Notes under the pieces: generated by a model
Told to the model about the DNA's origin: nothing
What the model saw: only the letters and a program-made list of their open reading frames with translations
The model's database searches: none
In this document: positions 47,701 to 56,492 of the stretch, piece by piece
Layout: the number at the start of each line of letters is the position of its first letter
Position numbering within the stretch: position 1 is the first letter of the stretch
Assembly: GCF_030811685.1 (NCBI RefSeq)
Contig: NZ_JAUSRF010000014.1
Coordinates: 49,313-113,312, forward strand
Source of the DNA: Neorhizobium huautlense
Lineage (GTDB): Bacteria > Pseudomonadota > Alphaproteobacteria > Rhizobiales > Rhizobiaceae
Direction of reading: 5' to 3'
Length of the DNA stretch: 64,000 nt
Translations under genes and position numbers: made by a program

Positions 47701-48255
47701 GTCATCCTGCCTGGCGGTCGCAGTCAGCAGAGATCGGCGGGCGTCTTCCAGAAGGGCGGCGGCGGCGCGGTCGTCGAGAACCGAGAAATGCCCGGCAACA
47801 TTCGCTTCCAGCGGAAACTGATGCAGCAGCGCCTCGCAGAAAGCATGGATGGTCTGGATTTTCAGGCCGCCCGGCGTTTCCAGGGCACGGGCAAACAGCC
47901 GGCGGGCTTCCGCCAGCATCATCCGGTCAGGCCGCTTGCCTTCCATGGCGGCAATCTGGTCGCTCAGCGCTTCGTCCGAAAGCACGGTCCAGCCGGCCAG
48001 CCGCTGAAACACGCGGTTCGACATTTCTGACGCGGCTGCCTTGGTATAGGTCAGGCAAAGGATCGATGACGGCCTGCAGCCGGAGAGAAGAAGCCGGATG
48101 ACACGCTGTGTCAGCACATGCGTTTTTCCGGAGCCGGCATTGGCCGACACCCAGGCCGAACTCAAGGGATCGGATGCCCGCGATTGCTGGAGGCTGGTCC
48201 AGTCCAGCCACTGTTTCGGATCGTCATCGACGGGCTGGGGCAGGGTCTCACTCAT
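44710..48255 (-). CDS. addA: Double-strand break repair helicase-nuclease AddA
   Basis: AddA is the UvrD-like helicase and one nuclease of AddAB, the RecBCD counterpart that resects DNA ends for RecA. The 1181-residue protein has Walker A ANAGSGKT at 38-45, helicase motifs including VDEAQDTSPVQW (near 415-426) and a C-terminal PDDEXK nuclease with DYKTN (near 1115). The ATG at 48255 has AGGAGGG nine bases upstream. A second ATG two codons earlier is too close to that site. It overlaps addB by eight bases. Confidence 0.96.
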   Translation of the reverse strand: MSETLPQPVDDDPKQWLDWTSLQQSRASDPLSSAWVSANAGSGKTHVLTQRVIRLLLSGCRPSSILCLTYTKAAASEMSNRVFQRLAGWTVLSDEALSDQIAAMEGKRPDRMMLAEARRLFARALETPGGLKIQTIHAFCEALLHQFPLEANVAGHFSVLDDRAAAALLEDARRSLLTATARQDDSGLADAFAHVLDLGDESGLENLLSDIVANRTSIREFLAKAETTGGPGLTLRRAYGLAADENQQTGAELYWPLPGLSGPTLDLYLDLADSKGGTKVTEVAYGLRLAQRETDVFKRAGYLERILLTKEGKPKADSSLVAKAMLTAAPEMGPAVSAAREHVSACRNRMRILRMVAATEAALLLAARLNHDYENLKKQRSLLDFEDLINRTANLLTRDGVGAWVHYKLDQGIDHILVDEAQDTSPVQWTVIKSLAEDFYSGRSARDTTRTLFAVGDEKQSIYSFQGARPERFAEERDDTLRQVTEGGQSFHSVRLPLSFRSTAEVLSAVDQVFSLEDNMRGLSARGEAIIHRSNRLSHPGMVDLWHTIVPDVVEAEEDWTAPFDATPDRAPSAMLAGRMAHVIGTMIGKETVIEHGVERPIRAGDILVLVRKRDGFVNALTRALKRRGDIPVAGADRLRLTSHIAIQDLLALGRFLLLPGDDLSLASILKSPLFTLSEDDIFEIAALRPKDTSVWSHMQTLATDNPTLQSVIGRLQRYIALSRTMSVHDLFAHLLGPDGGRRQFLARLGSEAGDILDEFLTFAMDYETSGLPGLQSFVSTLELESPTIKREQDSGRNEVRIMTVHASKGLEAPVVFLVDSGSKAFVHSHVSKLRMLRIGDMDVPAWLPSKALANSFSDVDEERLKTSTEEEYRRLLYVGMTRAADRLIVCGYSGKRDNPESWQAMIARALSADEENCRPAEFSGPDGSWTGLAWRLSGKVNRPVPKEDLQQAADVNISLPDALHRPLPAQKLLPRPLSPSGAGAMIDDEANDALITSPLFGEAAGPDRSLQRGRMTHRMLQMLPDFPESERQAAAQRYASRAVPFWPEVERRQLVASVMAVLCTPDLRDAFSDHAQAEVSIMGTLKLGGQEYAVSGRIDRLVANDDRVMIMDYKTNRHPPASEEQTSSSHRAQLAIYREILKPLYPGRAIDCVLVYTETGHAIRLSDDMLSRSLRELQTK

Positions 48256-51200
48256 CGCCATCACCCTCCTCGATCTGAGCCGTCGACCATTCCGCGACGC
48301 GTGCAAGATGATCGTAGTCACCGTCATAGGCGCTTTGCATCATCGGCACGAGGCGCGAGGAAAAGCCGGCCTTGCCGCTGCGCAGGAGATTGACGAGTCC
48401 GGCCAATTGTTCTCGGCTTTCATTGGCGAGGTCGATCGCTGATTTGGGCTGAATGCGGGCACTTTCCTTGGCGTATTCGTTGTTCACGGTGTCTGTCGCA
48501 AAGCGGTCGCCGGGTCTGAGGCGCACATAGGTCAGTTCTTCAGGTGTCAGTGCCGGCATGTTCTTGAACCCGCCGGCCAGAAGGGCCGCCGCCTCCAGCG
48601 CCAATTGCGGATCGAGCAAGGAGCGGGCCTGATTGACGGAAGGGCTGAGGCCGGTCTTGTAGTCGATGATGTCGGCGCGACCGGAGCCCTTGATATCGAT
48701 ACGGTCGGCAATACCGGTCAGGCGTATGCCGGCTTCCGGCATGTCGAATCCGGCTGAGAGTTCCGTAAAAGTCTCGTTGATGTCGGGCGCACGGTTGGTT
48801 TCCCAGACCAGAAAAGCTTCAGCGACCTTGATGAAGCGCGGGCGCCAGACCTGATCGATATGCGGCGGTAATTTTTCCGCATCGAAAAGCGCATGGGTCA
48901 GCCGCATGATTGCTTCGCGGGCAACCGGCGTGCCGGGTATATGGCCTTCCCGCGTATATTGGTCGATGATGCGGTGATAAAGCGTGCCGCGCTGAGCCGC
49001 CCCCGGATCCTCGTTGAAGGCCTTTAAGGGATCGAGCCGCAACACGCGGGCCGCATAGATCGAATAGGGGTCGCGTCTCAGGCGCCCGACTTCGCTGAAC
49101 GAATATTTTATCGGTTGCAGCTCTGCCGGCGGTGTGGGCGAGGGGCGTTTGGCAACCGGCTGTGAGGGCGCGTCATCGATCATGCCCGCCCATGTCCGGT
49201 AGACCTCGCCGCGTGCGCGCAATTCCTTCGCAAATTCCTGTCCACCCAGGGCAAGCAGACGCTGCAGCCAGCGAGATGCCACGGTCGGCGCCGTGCCTTG
49301 CCGCATGGATCGCGAATAGATCAGCTTGCGGGTGCCGCTCGCCATTTCAAAGTCATGCGCCAACTGGCCGATGCGGCGTTCCGGCGGCTCAAGGCCGAGA
49401 TCCACCTTCATGCTGCGCGAAAGAAAAGGATTGTTGACCGATTGGCCCGGCCAGGATCCTTCGTTGAGGCCACCGAGAACAAGCGTGTCCACGGTCTGCA
49501 GGCGCGCTTCCAGTGTCCCGAAAATGAAGATCCGCGGATGGCTGAGGGCTTTGGGTTTAACCGCCTCGGCGGTCGTCAGAGCTGCAACGATATCGATCCA
49601 TTGCGGGCCATCCGCTTCCATCTGACCGTCGGTATCGATGACTTCTGAAAGCATTCCGGCCAGTCGTTCGCCGGCTTCACCACTCCAGAGAGCGGAAAGA
49701 TCGCCACGTTCATCCTTGGCTATATCTTCCAACACACGGCCGGAACGGCCGGCCCAGTCCGCCAATGACAGTTTGGCAGTCTTGCCGCGCCCGCTTGGAA
49801 GCCGGCCGAGAATGGCGGATGCCAGCGGCGCCACCGCAGCCGTTATCCGTTCCGCCAGTTCCCCGGCTTGAAGGGCTGCAGTTTCCGGCAGTGACAGGCG
49901 CCATTGCGGTGTATGGCGATCGTCTTTCTGTTCCTGAAGACGGCGCTCAAGTAGTGGCCCAAGCGTGCCGATATCGATTTCGCCGATGCCACCACGCAGG
50001 GCAAGCAGTTCGAGCGCCTGGGCTGCCGCCTGCATGTCTGTTTCCGACAAGCCGAAACGGGCAAGCGGATGTTTGAGCAAGCCGACGATCGGCACCGGAT
50101 CGCCCGGTCGCAGGATCGCCTCCAGCATCAATGTCAGTAGCGTCCCCGGCAGTGTCGAGGATAGCGGCGTACCGGCAGTATCATCGGCAAGGATGCCGAA
50201 GCGGGCAAGCTCAGCCATGACGCGACGGGCAAGCGCACGATCGGGAGTGATCAGTGCAGCCTGGGATTCACCATGCCGGCCGGGTTGCTCCAGCGCCATG
50301 CGCAGGGCAATGGCAATGGCCGTTGCTTCCTCGCGCTCGTTTGCCGCTTCGATCAGCGAGACATCGGCAAAAGCTGATGCAAGAATGGTCTTGTCGGCAT
50401 TGCCTCGCCATTCGCTCCACTCGTCCGTGGCCTTTGCCGGCGTCAATGCTTTCGACATCGCTGTAGCGCGGAATGTCAGGTCATCAGCGGGGAGAGCGAG
50501 AATCTCGACCTCGCCACGCTCGATCTGAAGCCTTTTCAGAAGTTTGGAGAGACCGAACTGCGGATGGCTGCGGGCCGCCGGTTCGGACCGTTTGTCGAGA
50601 ATGCGACTGTCGTCCAGCAACTGCCAGTCTTCGTCCGACATGGTCTGGTCCAGACCTGGAAGCACAACGACGCCATTCGGCAATGAGGCGATCGCCGCGA
50701 TCAGATCAGCCGCGGCGGGAACCGAGCCGGTCGAACCGGCGACAATCACCGGCCCCTGGTGTCTGGCGGTGGCGATGCGCCGCGCTTCTCCGCGAAGGAT
50801 GGCAGATTGATGCCGGGCGGGGGACGAACGGCGCAGCTCTTCCAACCGCGCCGGCCAGAAGGCGCTGGCGATTTTCAGGAATTCGGCTGTCAGCTGCCAC
50901 CAGAGCGGATGTTCGGTCGTGTCCAGCTTTTCAAGATCGTTCCAGTCCCGCTCTTCCGTCTCGATCGAATCGATCAGTTCGGCAAGCGCGCGGGCAAGCC
51001 AGATGGCATCGGCCGGGCTTGCAGGCGCCACGAGCGGTGAGGTGGAGTGAACGGCAGTGATCGCCAGCGGCAACTGATTGCGCCAGGCAAGGATCAGGCG
51101 TGCAAGCTCGAGCAGACGCGCCACGCCGCCGATCGGCAGGGCCAGATCCATTTCTTCCGGCGCGGCCAGATCGAAATAACCGCTGTCGTCATCTGTTTCG

Positions 51201-51448
51201 CCAAGCGGCCGGATGACCGGCAAAATCGCGGAGCGTCCGCCGAGCAGATCGACAAATTCCGAGCGCAGCACACGGGCGGCGCGACGGGTCGGCACAAAAA
51301 TGGTGACTTTCGAGAGCGACAGCGGATCGTCTGGATCGTGTCGAAAACTTTCGACCAGCGAACCATCAAGTAGCTTGGACGCAATCGTATTGAGGAACGG
51401 CACCGCAGGTGGCACCGTAAAAACCCGTTTGTGACGGGTCGCGCTCAT
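48248..51448 (-). CDS. addB: Double-strand break repair protein AddB
   Basis: AddB is the partner of AddA with an inactive helicase-like N-terminal part and a nuclease domain. The 1066-residue alphaproteobacterial form has the RecB-like nuclease motif IIDYKTGLSPS (near 927-937). I did not find the cysteine cluster of Bacillus AddB, which fits the alphaproteobacterial type. Start overlaps the murU stop by four bases, and its end overlaps addA. Confidence 0.95.
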   Translation of the reverse strand: MSATRHKRVFTVPPAVPFLNTIASKLLDGSLVESFRHDPDDPLSLSKVTIFVPTRRAARVLRSEFVDLLGGRSAILPVIRPLGETDDDSGYFDLAAPEEMDLALPIGGVARLLELARLILAWRNQLPLAITAVHSTSPLVAPASPADAIWLARALAELIDSIETEERDWNDLEKLDTTEHPLWWQLTAEFLKIASAFWPARLEELRRSSPARHQSAILRGEARRIATARHQGPVIVAGSTGSVPAAADLIAAIASLPNGVVVLPGLDQTMSDEDWQLLDDSRILDKRSEPAARSHPQFGLSKLLKRLQIERGEVEILALPADDLTFRATAMSKALTPAKATDEWSEWRGNADKTILASAFADVSLIEAANEREEATAIAIALRMALEQPGRHGESQAALITPDRALARRVMAELARFGILADDTAGTPLSSTLPGTLLTLMLEAILRPGDPVPIVGLLKHPLARFGLSETDMQAAAQALELLALRGGIGEIDIGTLGPLLERRLQEQKDDRHTPQWRLSLPETAALQAGELAERITAAVAPLASAILGRLPSGRGKTAKLSLADWAGRSGRVLEDIAKDERGDLSALWSGEAGERLAGMLSEVIDTDGQMEADGPQWIDIVAALTTAEAVKPKALSHPRIFIFGTLEARLQTVDTLVLGGLNEGSWPGQSVNNPFLSRSMKVDLGLEPPERRIGQLAHDFEMASGTRKLIYSRSMRQGTAPTVASRWLQRLLALGGQEFAKELRARGEVYRTWAGMIDDAPSQPVAKRPSPTPPAELQPIKYSFSEVGRLRRDPYSIYAARVLRLDPLKAFNEDPGAAQRGTLYHRIIDQYTREGHIPGTPVAREAIMRLTHALFDAEKLPPHIDQVWRPRFIKVAEAFLVWETNRAPDINETFTELSAGFDMPEAGIRLTGIADRIDIKGSGRADIIDYKTGLSPSVNQARSLLDPQLALEAAALLAGGFKNMPALTPEELTYVRLRPGDRFATDTVNNEYAKESARIQPKSAIDLANESREQLAGLVNLLRSGKAGFSSRLVPMMQSAYDGDYDHLARVAEWSTAQIEEGDGDE

Positions 51449-52176
51449 GCGTTCACTCCGGCCTGTTGCAGCACGGCCTCGGCTTCGACAAGCGCATCCG
51501 GTGTGCCGACGGTCAACCAGTGACCTTCCAGGCTGATACCATAGAGGCGACCTGCCGCGATGGCGCGATCGAAATAGATGTTGAGGTTGAAAGCGTCTTG
51601 CGGTGCGTCGTTGAAAAGTGACGTGTCGAGAACAATGGCACCCGCATAGACCACAGCCTCGCCAGAGCCTTCGGTAAACCGGACAAGCTGACCATCGGCG
51701 GCGAGGCCAAAATCCTTCTTGCCGTTATGGCCGGTGGTGTTTTCGATCGGCACGCAGAGCAAGGCCATATCCATGCGCTCCGGATCGAAGAACTCGGCAA
51801 GACGCTGGAGATTGGTCTTTTCGCCGGCGTTTTCGCCGATCCAGAACAGATCTGCATTCATCACGAAAACACGGCCCGGCTCGATCAGCGTCAGGCCTTT
51901 CACCAGCCCGCCGCCGGAATTCATCAGCGCGTCGCGCTCATCGGACACAGCGACGTCGAGGCGCGGGTAGGCGGCGAGATGTGTTTCCATCTGGTCGGCA
52001 AAATGGTGGACGTTGACCACGGCCCTTGTCACGCCGGCATCGGCCAGACTGTCCAGGGCATAATCGATCATCGCTCTGCCGCCCACCTGCACCAGTGGTT
52101 TCGGCATCCGGTCGGTAATCGGTCGCAAACGGGTGCCGAGGCCTGCGGCCAGCACCATCGCATTTTTTATCGTCAT
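51445..52176 (-). CDS. murU: Nucleotidyltransferase, probable N-acetylmuramate-1-phosphate uridylyltransferase MurU
   Basis: The 243-residue NDP-sugar pyrophosphorylase has the signature LAAGLGTRLRP (10-20) and KPLVQVGG (25-32). Directly upstream is an AmgK-type sugar kinase domain, and AmgK plus MurU is the known shortcut that turns recovered MurNAc into UDP-MurNAc and bypasses de novo MurA (target of fosfomycin). The name rests on this pairing and on length. A general NTP-transferase role is the alternative. Confidence 0.78.
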   Translation of the reverse strand: MTIKNAMVLAAGLGTRLRPITDRMPKPLVQVGGRAMIDYALDSLADAGVTRAVVNVHHFADQMETHLAAYPRLDVAVSDERDALMNSGGGLVKGLTLIEPGRVFVMNADLFWIGENAGEKTNLQRLAEFFDPERMDMALLCVPIENTTGHNGKKDFGLAADGQLVRFTEGSGEAVVYAGAIVLDTSLFNDAPQDAFNLNIYFDRAIAAGRLYGISLEGHWLTVGTPDALVEAEAVLQQAGVNA

Positions 52177-52201
52177 GATCGCCGTATCAGTGATTCTGTG
52201 G

Positions 52202-53716
52202 TCAGGTTTCGCTGGGCACTATACCAGCCTGCTGCAGCCATTCGCGCAAGGGGGCAAGCGCTTCGTGTTCAAGCGCTGCAGACAGATAGGTCAGTGTGCG
52301 CGGCATATGCTGCATATAGCCGGGCTTGCCGTCCCGCTGCATCAGCCGCACCCAAAGGCCGACCAGCTTGCAGTTGCGCTGTGCCGCCATGATGGACCAA
52401 GCCTTCAAAAAGGCCTTTTCATCGAAATTGCCCTGCGCATGGCGCAAGCGAAGATAATCCGCCATCAGAGTGTCGGCGAGATCAGGCTCGATGGTGACAC
52501 GGGCATCCTGAACCAGCGATGCGACATCATAGGCCGTCGGCCCGATCATACCGTCCTGAAAGTCGATGATCCCGACCTTGTGGATGCCTTCCGCCTGCTC
52601 CTGCCAGATGATATTGGGCGAATGAAAATCGCGCAGCAGGAGATTGGTCTCGCCGCCAGACAGTTCGACGATCAGGTCGTCCCAGATCGCCAGATAGCTT
52701 TGGCGCTGTTCTTCGCTGGCCTGCGTGCCGTTTTTCCATGGCAGGTGCCAGTCGAGCAGCAGGCGCGCTTCCATCTTCATGGCGACAGGATCAAAATCCG
52801 GCACATGATGGCTGCGGCCGTCGGCAAACGGGATATTCTGTTGCAGGTTCTGACCGTGCAGATGTGCAAGCGCCGCGATGCTTTCGCGGTAGCGTTCAGC
52901 GATCGGCTGGCCGCTGTCGTCGAGCACGCCTTCGGAGCCGATATCCTCGAGCAGCAGAAAACCGGCTTCATAGTCGGCGATATATACTTCCGGTGCCGTC
53001 AGCCCGACACCGCGCAAATAACCGGCGATGGCGATAAAAGGCTCTATGCTTTCGGCAATATGCGCGACCTTGGGATAAGGCTTTCCGTCCAGAACCGCCG
53101 GGCCTTCCGGGCGTTTCGGCCAGTCCATGAGGATGACCGAGGTGCCGTCAGTGGCATGGATCTTTTCATAGGCACGCATGACGGAAGCATCGCCCGTCAG
53201 AAAACGCCGTCGACTTCCGGCATGGCCATTGCGATCAAGAAAATCCCGAATGGCAAGTGTCCGGGCGATCCGATCGGCACGCAGGCTGGTGGTCGTGATA
53301 GTCGCCAGTCGCCCGGTGCCTTTGTGTTCCAATGTCAGGGCGATCCGGTCATGCGGCAGCGCTTCCGCTCCGATTTCCGGCCATTCGACGATGCAGACCC
53401 CATCCGACAGGGCCTCATCAAAGCCGAGTTCATCAAGTTCGGAGCTGTCGGCCAGACGATAGAGATCAAAATGCGCCACGGGGATACGCAATGGATAGGT
53501 CTGCACGAGCGTGAAGGTCGGGCTTGGAACTTCCAGCCCTTCATCATCCGCCAATGCGCGCAAAAGGGCTCGGGCGAGTGTCGATTTGCCAGCGCCCAGG
53601 TCACCCGAAAGCGCGAGGCAATCACCGGCTTTCAGGGCGAGTGCCAGATCCTCGCCAAGACGGGCCGTGTCGGCCTCGTCATTCAGTACAATCGTGAAAA
53701 CCGTTCTGTCGTTCAT
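52202..53716 (-). CDS. tsaE: TsaE / AmgK fusion: tRNA threonylcarbamoylation ATPase and anomeric sugar kinase
   Basis: Two proteins are joined in one 504-residue chain. Residues 1-150 are TsaE, the ATPase of the t6A tRNA modification complex, with Walker A GDLGAGKS (38-45) and the family block PSPTFTLVQ (64-72). Residues about 165-500 are an aminoglycoside-phosphotransferase-fold kinase like AmgK, which phosphorylates MurNAc/GlcNAc at C1; LRDFHSPN (361-368) is the catalytic loop and DFQD (385-388) the metal site. No stop or frameshift separates the halves. It overlaps divL by four bases and precedes murU by 25. Confidence 0.9.
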   Translation of the reverse strand: MNDRTVFTIVLNDEADTARLGEDLALALKAGDCLALSGDLGAGKSTLARALLRALADDEGLEVPSPTFTLVQTYPLRIPVAHFDLYRLADSSELDELGFDEALSDGVCIVEWPEIGAEALPHDRIALTLEHKGTGRLATITTTSLRADRIARTLAIRDFLDRNGHAGSRRRFLTGDASVMRAYEKIHATDGTSVILMDWPKRPEGPAVLDGKPYPKVAHIAESIEPFIAIAGYLRGVGLTAPEVYIADYEAGFLLLEDIGSEGVLDDSGQPIAERYRESIAALAHLHGQNLQQNIPFADGRSHHVPDFDPVAMKMEARLLLDWHLPWKNGTQASEEQRQSYLAIWDDLIVELSGGETNLLLRDFHSPNIIWQEQAEGIHKVGIIDFQDGMIGPTAYDVASLVQDARVTIEPDLADTLMADYLRLRHAQGNFDEKAFLKAWSIMAAQRNCKLVGLWVRLMQRDGKPGYMQHMPRTLTYLSAALEHEALAPLREWLQQAGIVPSET

Positions 53717-56301
53717 TCGGCGGCAACGGAACGGGCATTCAGCGCGCTCGGAATACGGCAGGTGACTGTCGTTCCCTGGCTTGGTCCACTTTCGATACGC
53801 ACGTCACCGTGGTGCAGCGTCACAAAGCTTTCGACGATGGAAAGGCCAAGGCCGGCACCGCTGCGTTTCCCGCCCTTGTTGCTGGACGAGAAGCGGTCGA
53901 ACACGGTTTTCAGCATATCCTCAGGGATGCCGGGGCCCCTGTCGGCTACGGAGAAGAAGAAATCCTCACTCTGGCGCCAGCAGTTCAGCGTGATCGTCGA
54001 GCCTTCCGGCGCAAAATTGGTGGCATTGGTGATCAGCTTGATCAGGATCTGCTTGAGACGCTGTTGGTCGGCGACAATGGCACCGAGTCCAGCCGGAGCA
54101 TTGATCTCCAGCGTGACGTTGTTTTCCTGAAGACGGTTGGCGATCTGCAGCGACACGTCGTCGAGCAGTTCGTCGATATCGGTCTCGTTGTAGTTCAACT
54201 GCATGATGCCGGCATCGACGGTCGCCAGATCGAGAATGTCGTTGACGATCGTAAGCAGCACCGAGGACGATGTCGAGATATGATCGACGTATTCGGCCTG
54301 ACGTTCATTGAGGTCGCCAAGGCCCGGCGTCTTCAGCAGGTCGGTGAAACCGATGATGTTGGTCAGCGGCGAACGCAGTTCGTAAGACACGTGCTGAACG
54401 AAATCGTTCTTCAGCTCATCGGCCTTGCGCAATGCCTCGTTCTTTTCCTTCAGCGCCCGTTCCGCCAGCGCACTGTCGGTACGGTTGACGAAGGTGAGCA
54501 TCGTCTGCGCGTTCGGCAGAGGAATGACGGCATAATCGAGCACGAGACCGGAATGCAGTTCGAACGTGCCTTGCAGCGACGGGCGTTCGTCGTCGAAATT
54601 GGTCAGCATCTGGCCAAAATGACGCCAGCCATCCGGCTTGTCATATTCGTAGGCGCAGGCCGCCTCGATGGCGCGAATATGCGTGCCGGGCTTTGCCTGC
54701 TCTTCGGTCACGTTCCACAGAACACGGAAAGCAGGGTTGGACAGGCGGATACGTCCGTCTGGACCGAACACCGCAACACCTTCGGAAAGGTGGTCGATGG
54801 TTTCGCCCTGAACCTTGACCAGCGTGTTGTAGCGGGTTTCGAGATCCATCTGCTCGGTGAGATTTTCAAAAACCCAGGTTGCGCCACCCTGCGGATGCGC
54901 GGTGGCAATCACCTGCAGCGTCTGGCCGTTCGGCAGGTGCCAGCGGTCGGATTGCGTGTCGAGCGAACGATAGACGGAAAGGACGGATTCCTTCCAGTTG
55001 CGCCAGTTCAGCTGCTCCGGCAGCTTGTTCTGGCTGCGCAGGCGATCCAGCATCTCGGCATTACCCGGCCGGCTTTCGAGGAAGCCGAGGTCGAAATCCC
55101 ACAGGCGCACGAAAGCCTGGTTATAGAATTGCAATCTCTGTTCACCGTCGAAGATCGCAACCGGGGTCGCGAGATGATCGAGGGTCTCTGCGTGGCTCTT
55201 CAGCGTGCGATTCAACTCTTCACGAACCGTTTCCGCTTCCGAAACGTCGACTGCCATGCCGGCAGAGCCGCCGGGGCCGACAACGTCGGAAATATCGAAG
55301 ATAGTGCGATTGCCGCGCACGACAGTCGACATGCGATCATGAAACGGTGACGCCGTCGTTGCGGTCGCGCGGATTTTCTCGCGGGCGATCGTGCCCAGAA
55401 ACTCGTGACCTTCCTGAACCGCTGCCGTCGGAGAGGCCGCTTCAACGGCATCACTATAGGCGTGGTTGACCCAGGTCAGGTTGCCGTTGACGTCACGGCG
55501 CCAGACAGGCTGTTCAAGGCTGTCGAGCAGCGACTGGAACAGCGACATCGAGTTGGAGAGACGCTCGCGCTCTATCTTGAGTTCGGCCAGTTCGGCGCGC
55601 AGATTGTTCAGCGCTATAAAGCGAACAAAGGCTTTGCCACCCGAAACACGGCCCTGAACCTCAAGAACCTCGTTGCGGATAGTTTCAATCACCATGTCGA
55701 AGCTACGTGCATTGCCGCGCAGTGCTTCGATGGCTCGCTCGAGTTCCGATGCGGAGGTCGTGCTCAGCCAGCGCCCGAATGCGAGAAAATCGCGATCCTG
55801 AGCCGGTGCACCGGTTTCGACCGGCAACTGGCCCAGAAATTCAGGACGGCCCGGGCCGGCTTCCCAGATTACGATCCGCCGGTTCTTTTCGGCGATGAGT
55901 GCCTCGTATTTGGAAATCTTCTGCTGCGCATCGGAAAGAGCGCTGCGCACATCACGGCTTTCAGCCTCGATGTTACCCTTCTGGCGAACGAGCCAGATGG
56001 TCGACAGCAGGGCAGCCGCCAGGGCGCCGATCGTCAGCGTCGGTACCATGATTTCCGTAGAGGATAAAAGCCTGCCGGCTTCCAGCCCTGCTTCCTGCGC
56101 GAGTGCCGCTCCGGCAAAGCTCGACAGAGCCGTGCCCGAAAGCGCAATTGCTGCCCAGCGCACAACACGGCGCAGACCCCGCGGAGCGGTGTCACGTTCT
56201 GTTGCCATGCCCTGGCAAAAACCTGTCTGTGCCGAGGCCTCGTCGCCATCGACATTCATTTCGGCCCGCTCAAGCGAGGCCACATTTCCAACCGCCATTC
56301 C
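53713..56301 (-). CDS. divL: DivL-type cell-cycle histidine-kinase homologue with Tyr at the phosphoacceptor site
   Basis: This is a membrane-anchored multi-PAS sensor kinase-like protein. From the start chosen here (862 residues) there are two hydrophobic segments (about 45-68 and 83-105), PAS-like regions (about 255-350, 375-480 and 495-610), then a dimerisation helix pair reading HVSYELRSPL. Tyr640 stands where sensor kinases have the phosphorylated His, the hallmark of Caulobacter DivL, which controls CckA and so CtrA. The ATP-binding part keeps Asn759 (LITNAT), DRGPGIP and GAGLGLS. The start is uncertain: the frame opens at 56388, and ATGs at 56301, 56259 and 56208 are candidates. Confidence 0.88.
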   Translation of the reverse strand, partial: GMAVGNVASLERAEMNVDGDEASAQTGFCQGMATERDTAPRGLRRVVRWAAIALSGTALSSFAGAALAQEAGLEAGRLLSSTEIMVPTLTIGALAAALLSTIWLVRQKGNIEAESRDVRSALSDAQQKISKYEALIAEKNRRIVIWEAGPGRPEFLGQLPVETGAPAQDRDFLAFGRWLSTTSASELERAIEALRGNARSFDMVIETIRNEVLEVQGRVSGGKAFVRFIALNNLRAELAELKIERERLSNSMSLFQSLLDSLEQPVWRRDVNGNLTWVNHAYSDAVEAASPTAAVQEGHEFLGTIAREKIRATATTASPFHDRMSTVVRGNRTIFDISDVVGPGGSAGMAVDVSEAETVREELNRTLKSHAETLDHLATPVAIFDGEQRLQFYNQAFVRLWDFDLGFLESRPGNAEMLDRLRSQNKLPEQLNWRNWKESVLSVYRSLDTQSDRWHLPNGQTLQVIATAHPQGGATWVFENLTEQMDLETRYNTLVKVQGETIDHLSEGVAVFGPDGRIRLSNPAFRVLWNVTEEQAKPGTHIRAIEAACAYEYDKPDGWRHFGQMLTNFDDERPSLQGTFELHSGLVLDYAVIPLPNAQTMLTFVNRTDSALAERALKEKNEALRKADELKNDFVQHVSYELRSPLTNIIGFTDLLKTPGLGDLNERQAEYVDHISTSSSVLLTIVNDILDLATVDAGIMQLNYNETDIDELLDDVSLQIANRLQENNVTLEINAPAGLGAIVADQQRLKQILIKLITNATNFAPEGSTITLNCWRQSEDFFFSVADRGPGIPEDMLKTVFDRFSSSNKGGKRSGAGLGLSIVESFVTLHHGDVRIESGPSQGTTVTCRIPSALNARSVAAE

Positions 56302-56424
56302 GGTCTGTCTCCGTCCATGTGCCGCATCGTCGACAAGACATTCCAGTCCGCGCAAACGCAAAAAAGGGCGCGAATCAAGTCTTGTCACAATACTTGTTTC
56401 CGGATTCAGCGGGAAGGATGGGCC

Positions 56425-56462
56425 GAAAAAATAAGCCCCAGGCGTTTGTCAACGCCTGGGGC
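56425..56462 (-). terminator. Terminator after ahcY
   Basis: A perfect 12-bp stem (56435-56446 with 56451-56462, loop TGTC) with a CCCCAGGCGTT core lies 30 bases past the ahcY stop. On the minus strand it is followed by TTATTTTTTC. It is a strong Rho-independent terminator that separates ahcY from the divL operon. Confidence 0.93.
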
Positions 56463-56492
56463 CCTATATGTTGTGGATGGACCGGCTAATTA

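Noticed and set aside
46162..48030. Long open frame antisense to addA (622 codons)
   Set aside because: It is fully covered by addA, has Gln/Arg/His-rich low-information composition and no family motif. It is the mirror of biased codons.
52133..55350. Two long open frames antisense to tsaE-amgK and divL
   Set aside because: Both lie opposite well-supported genes and show no domains. They stay open only because of codon bias on the other strand.
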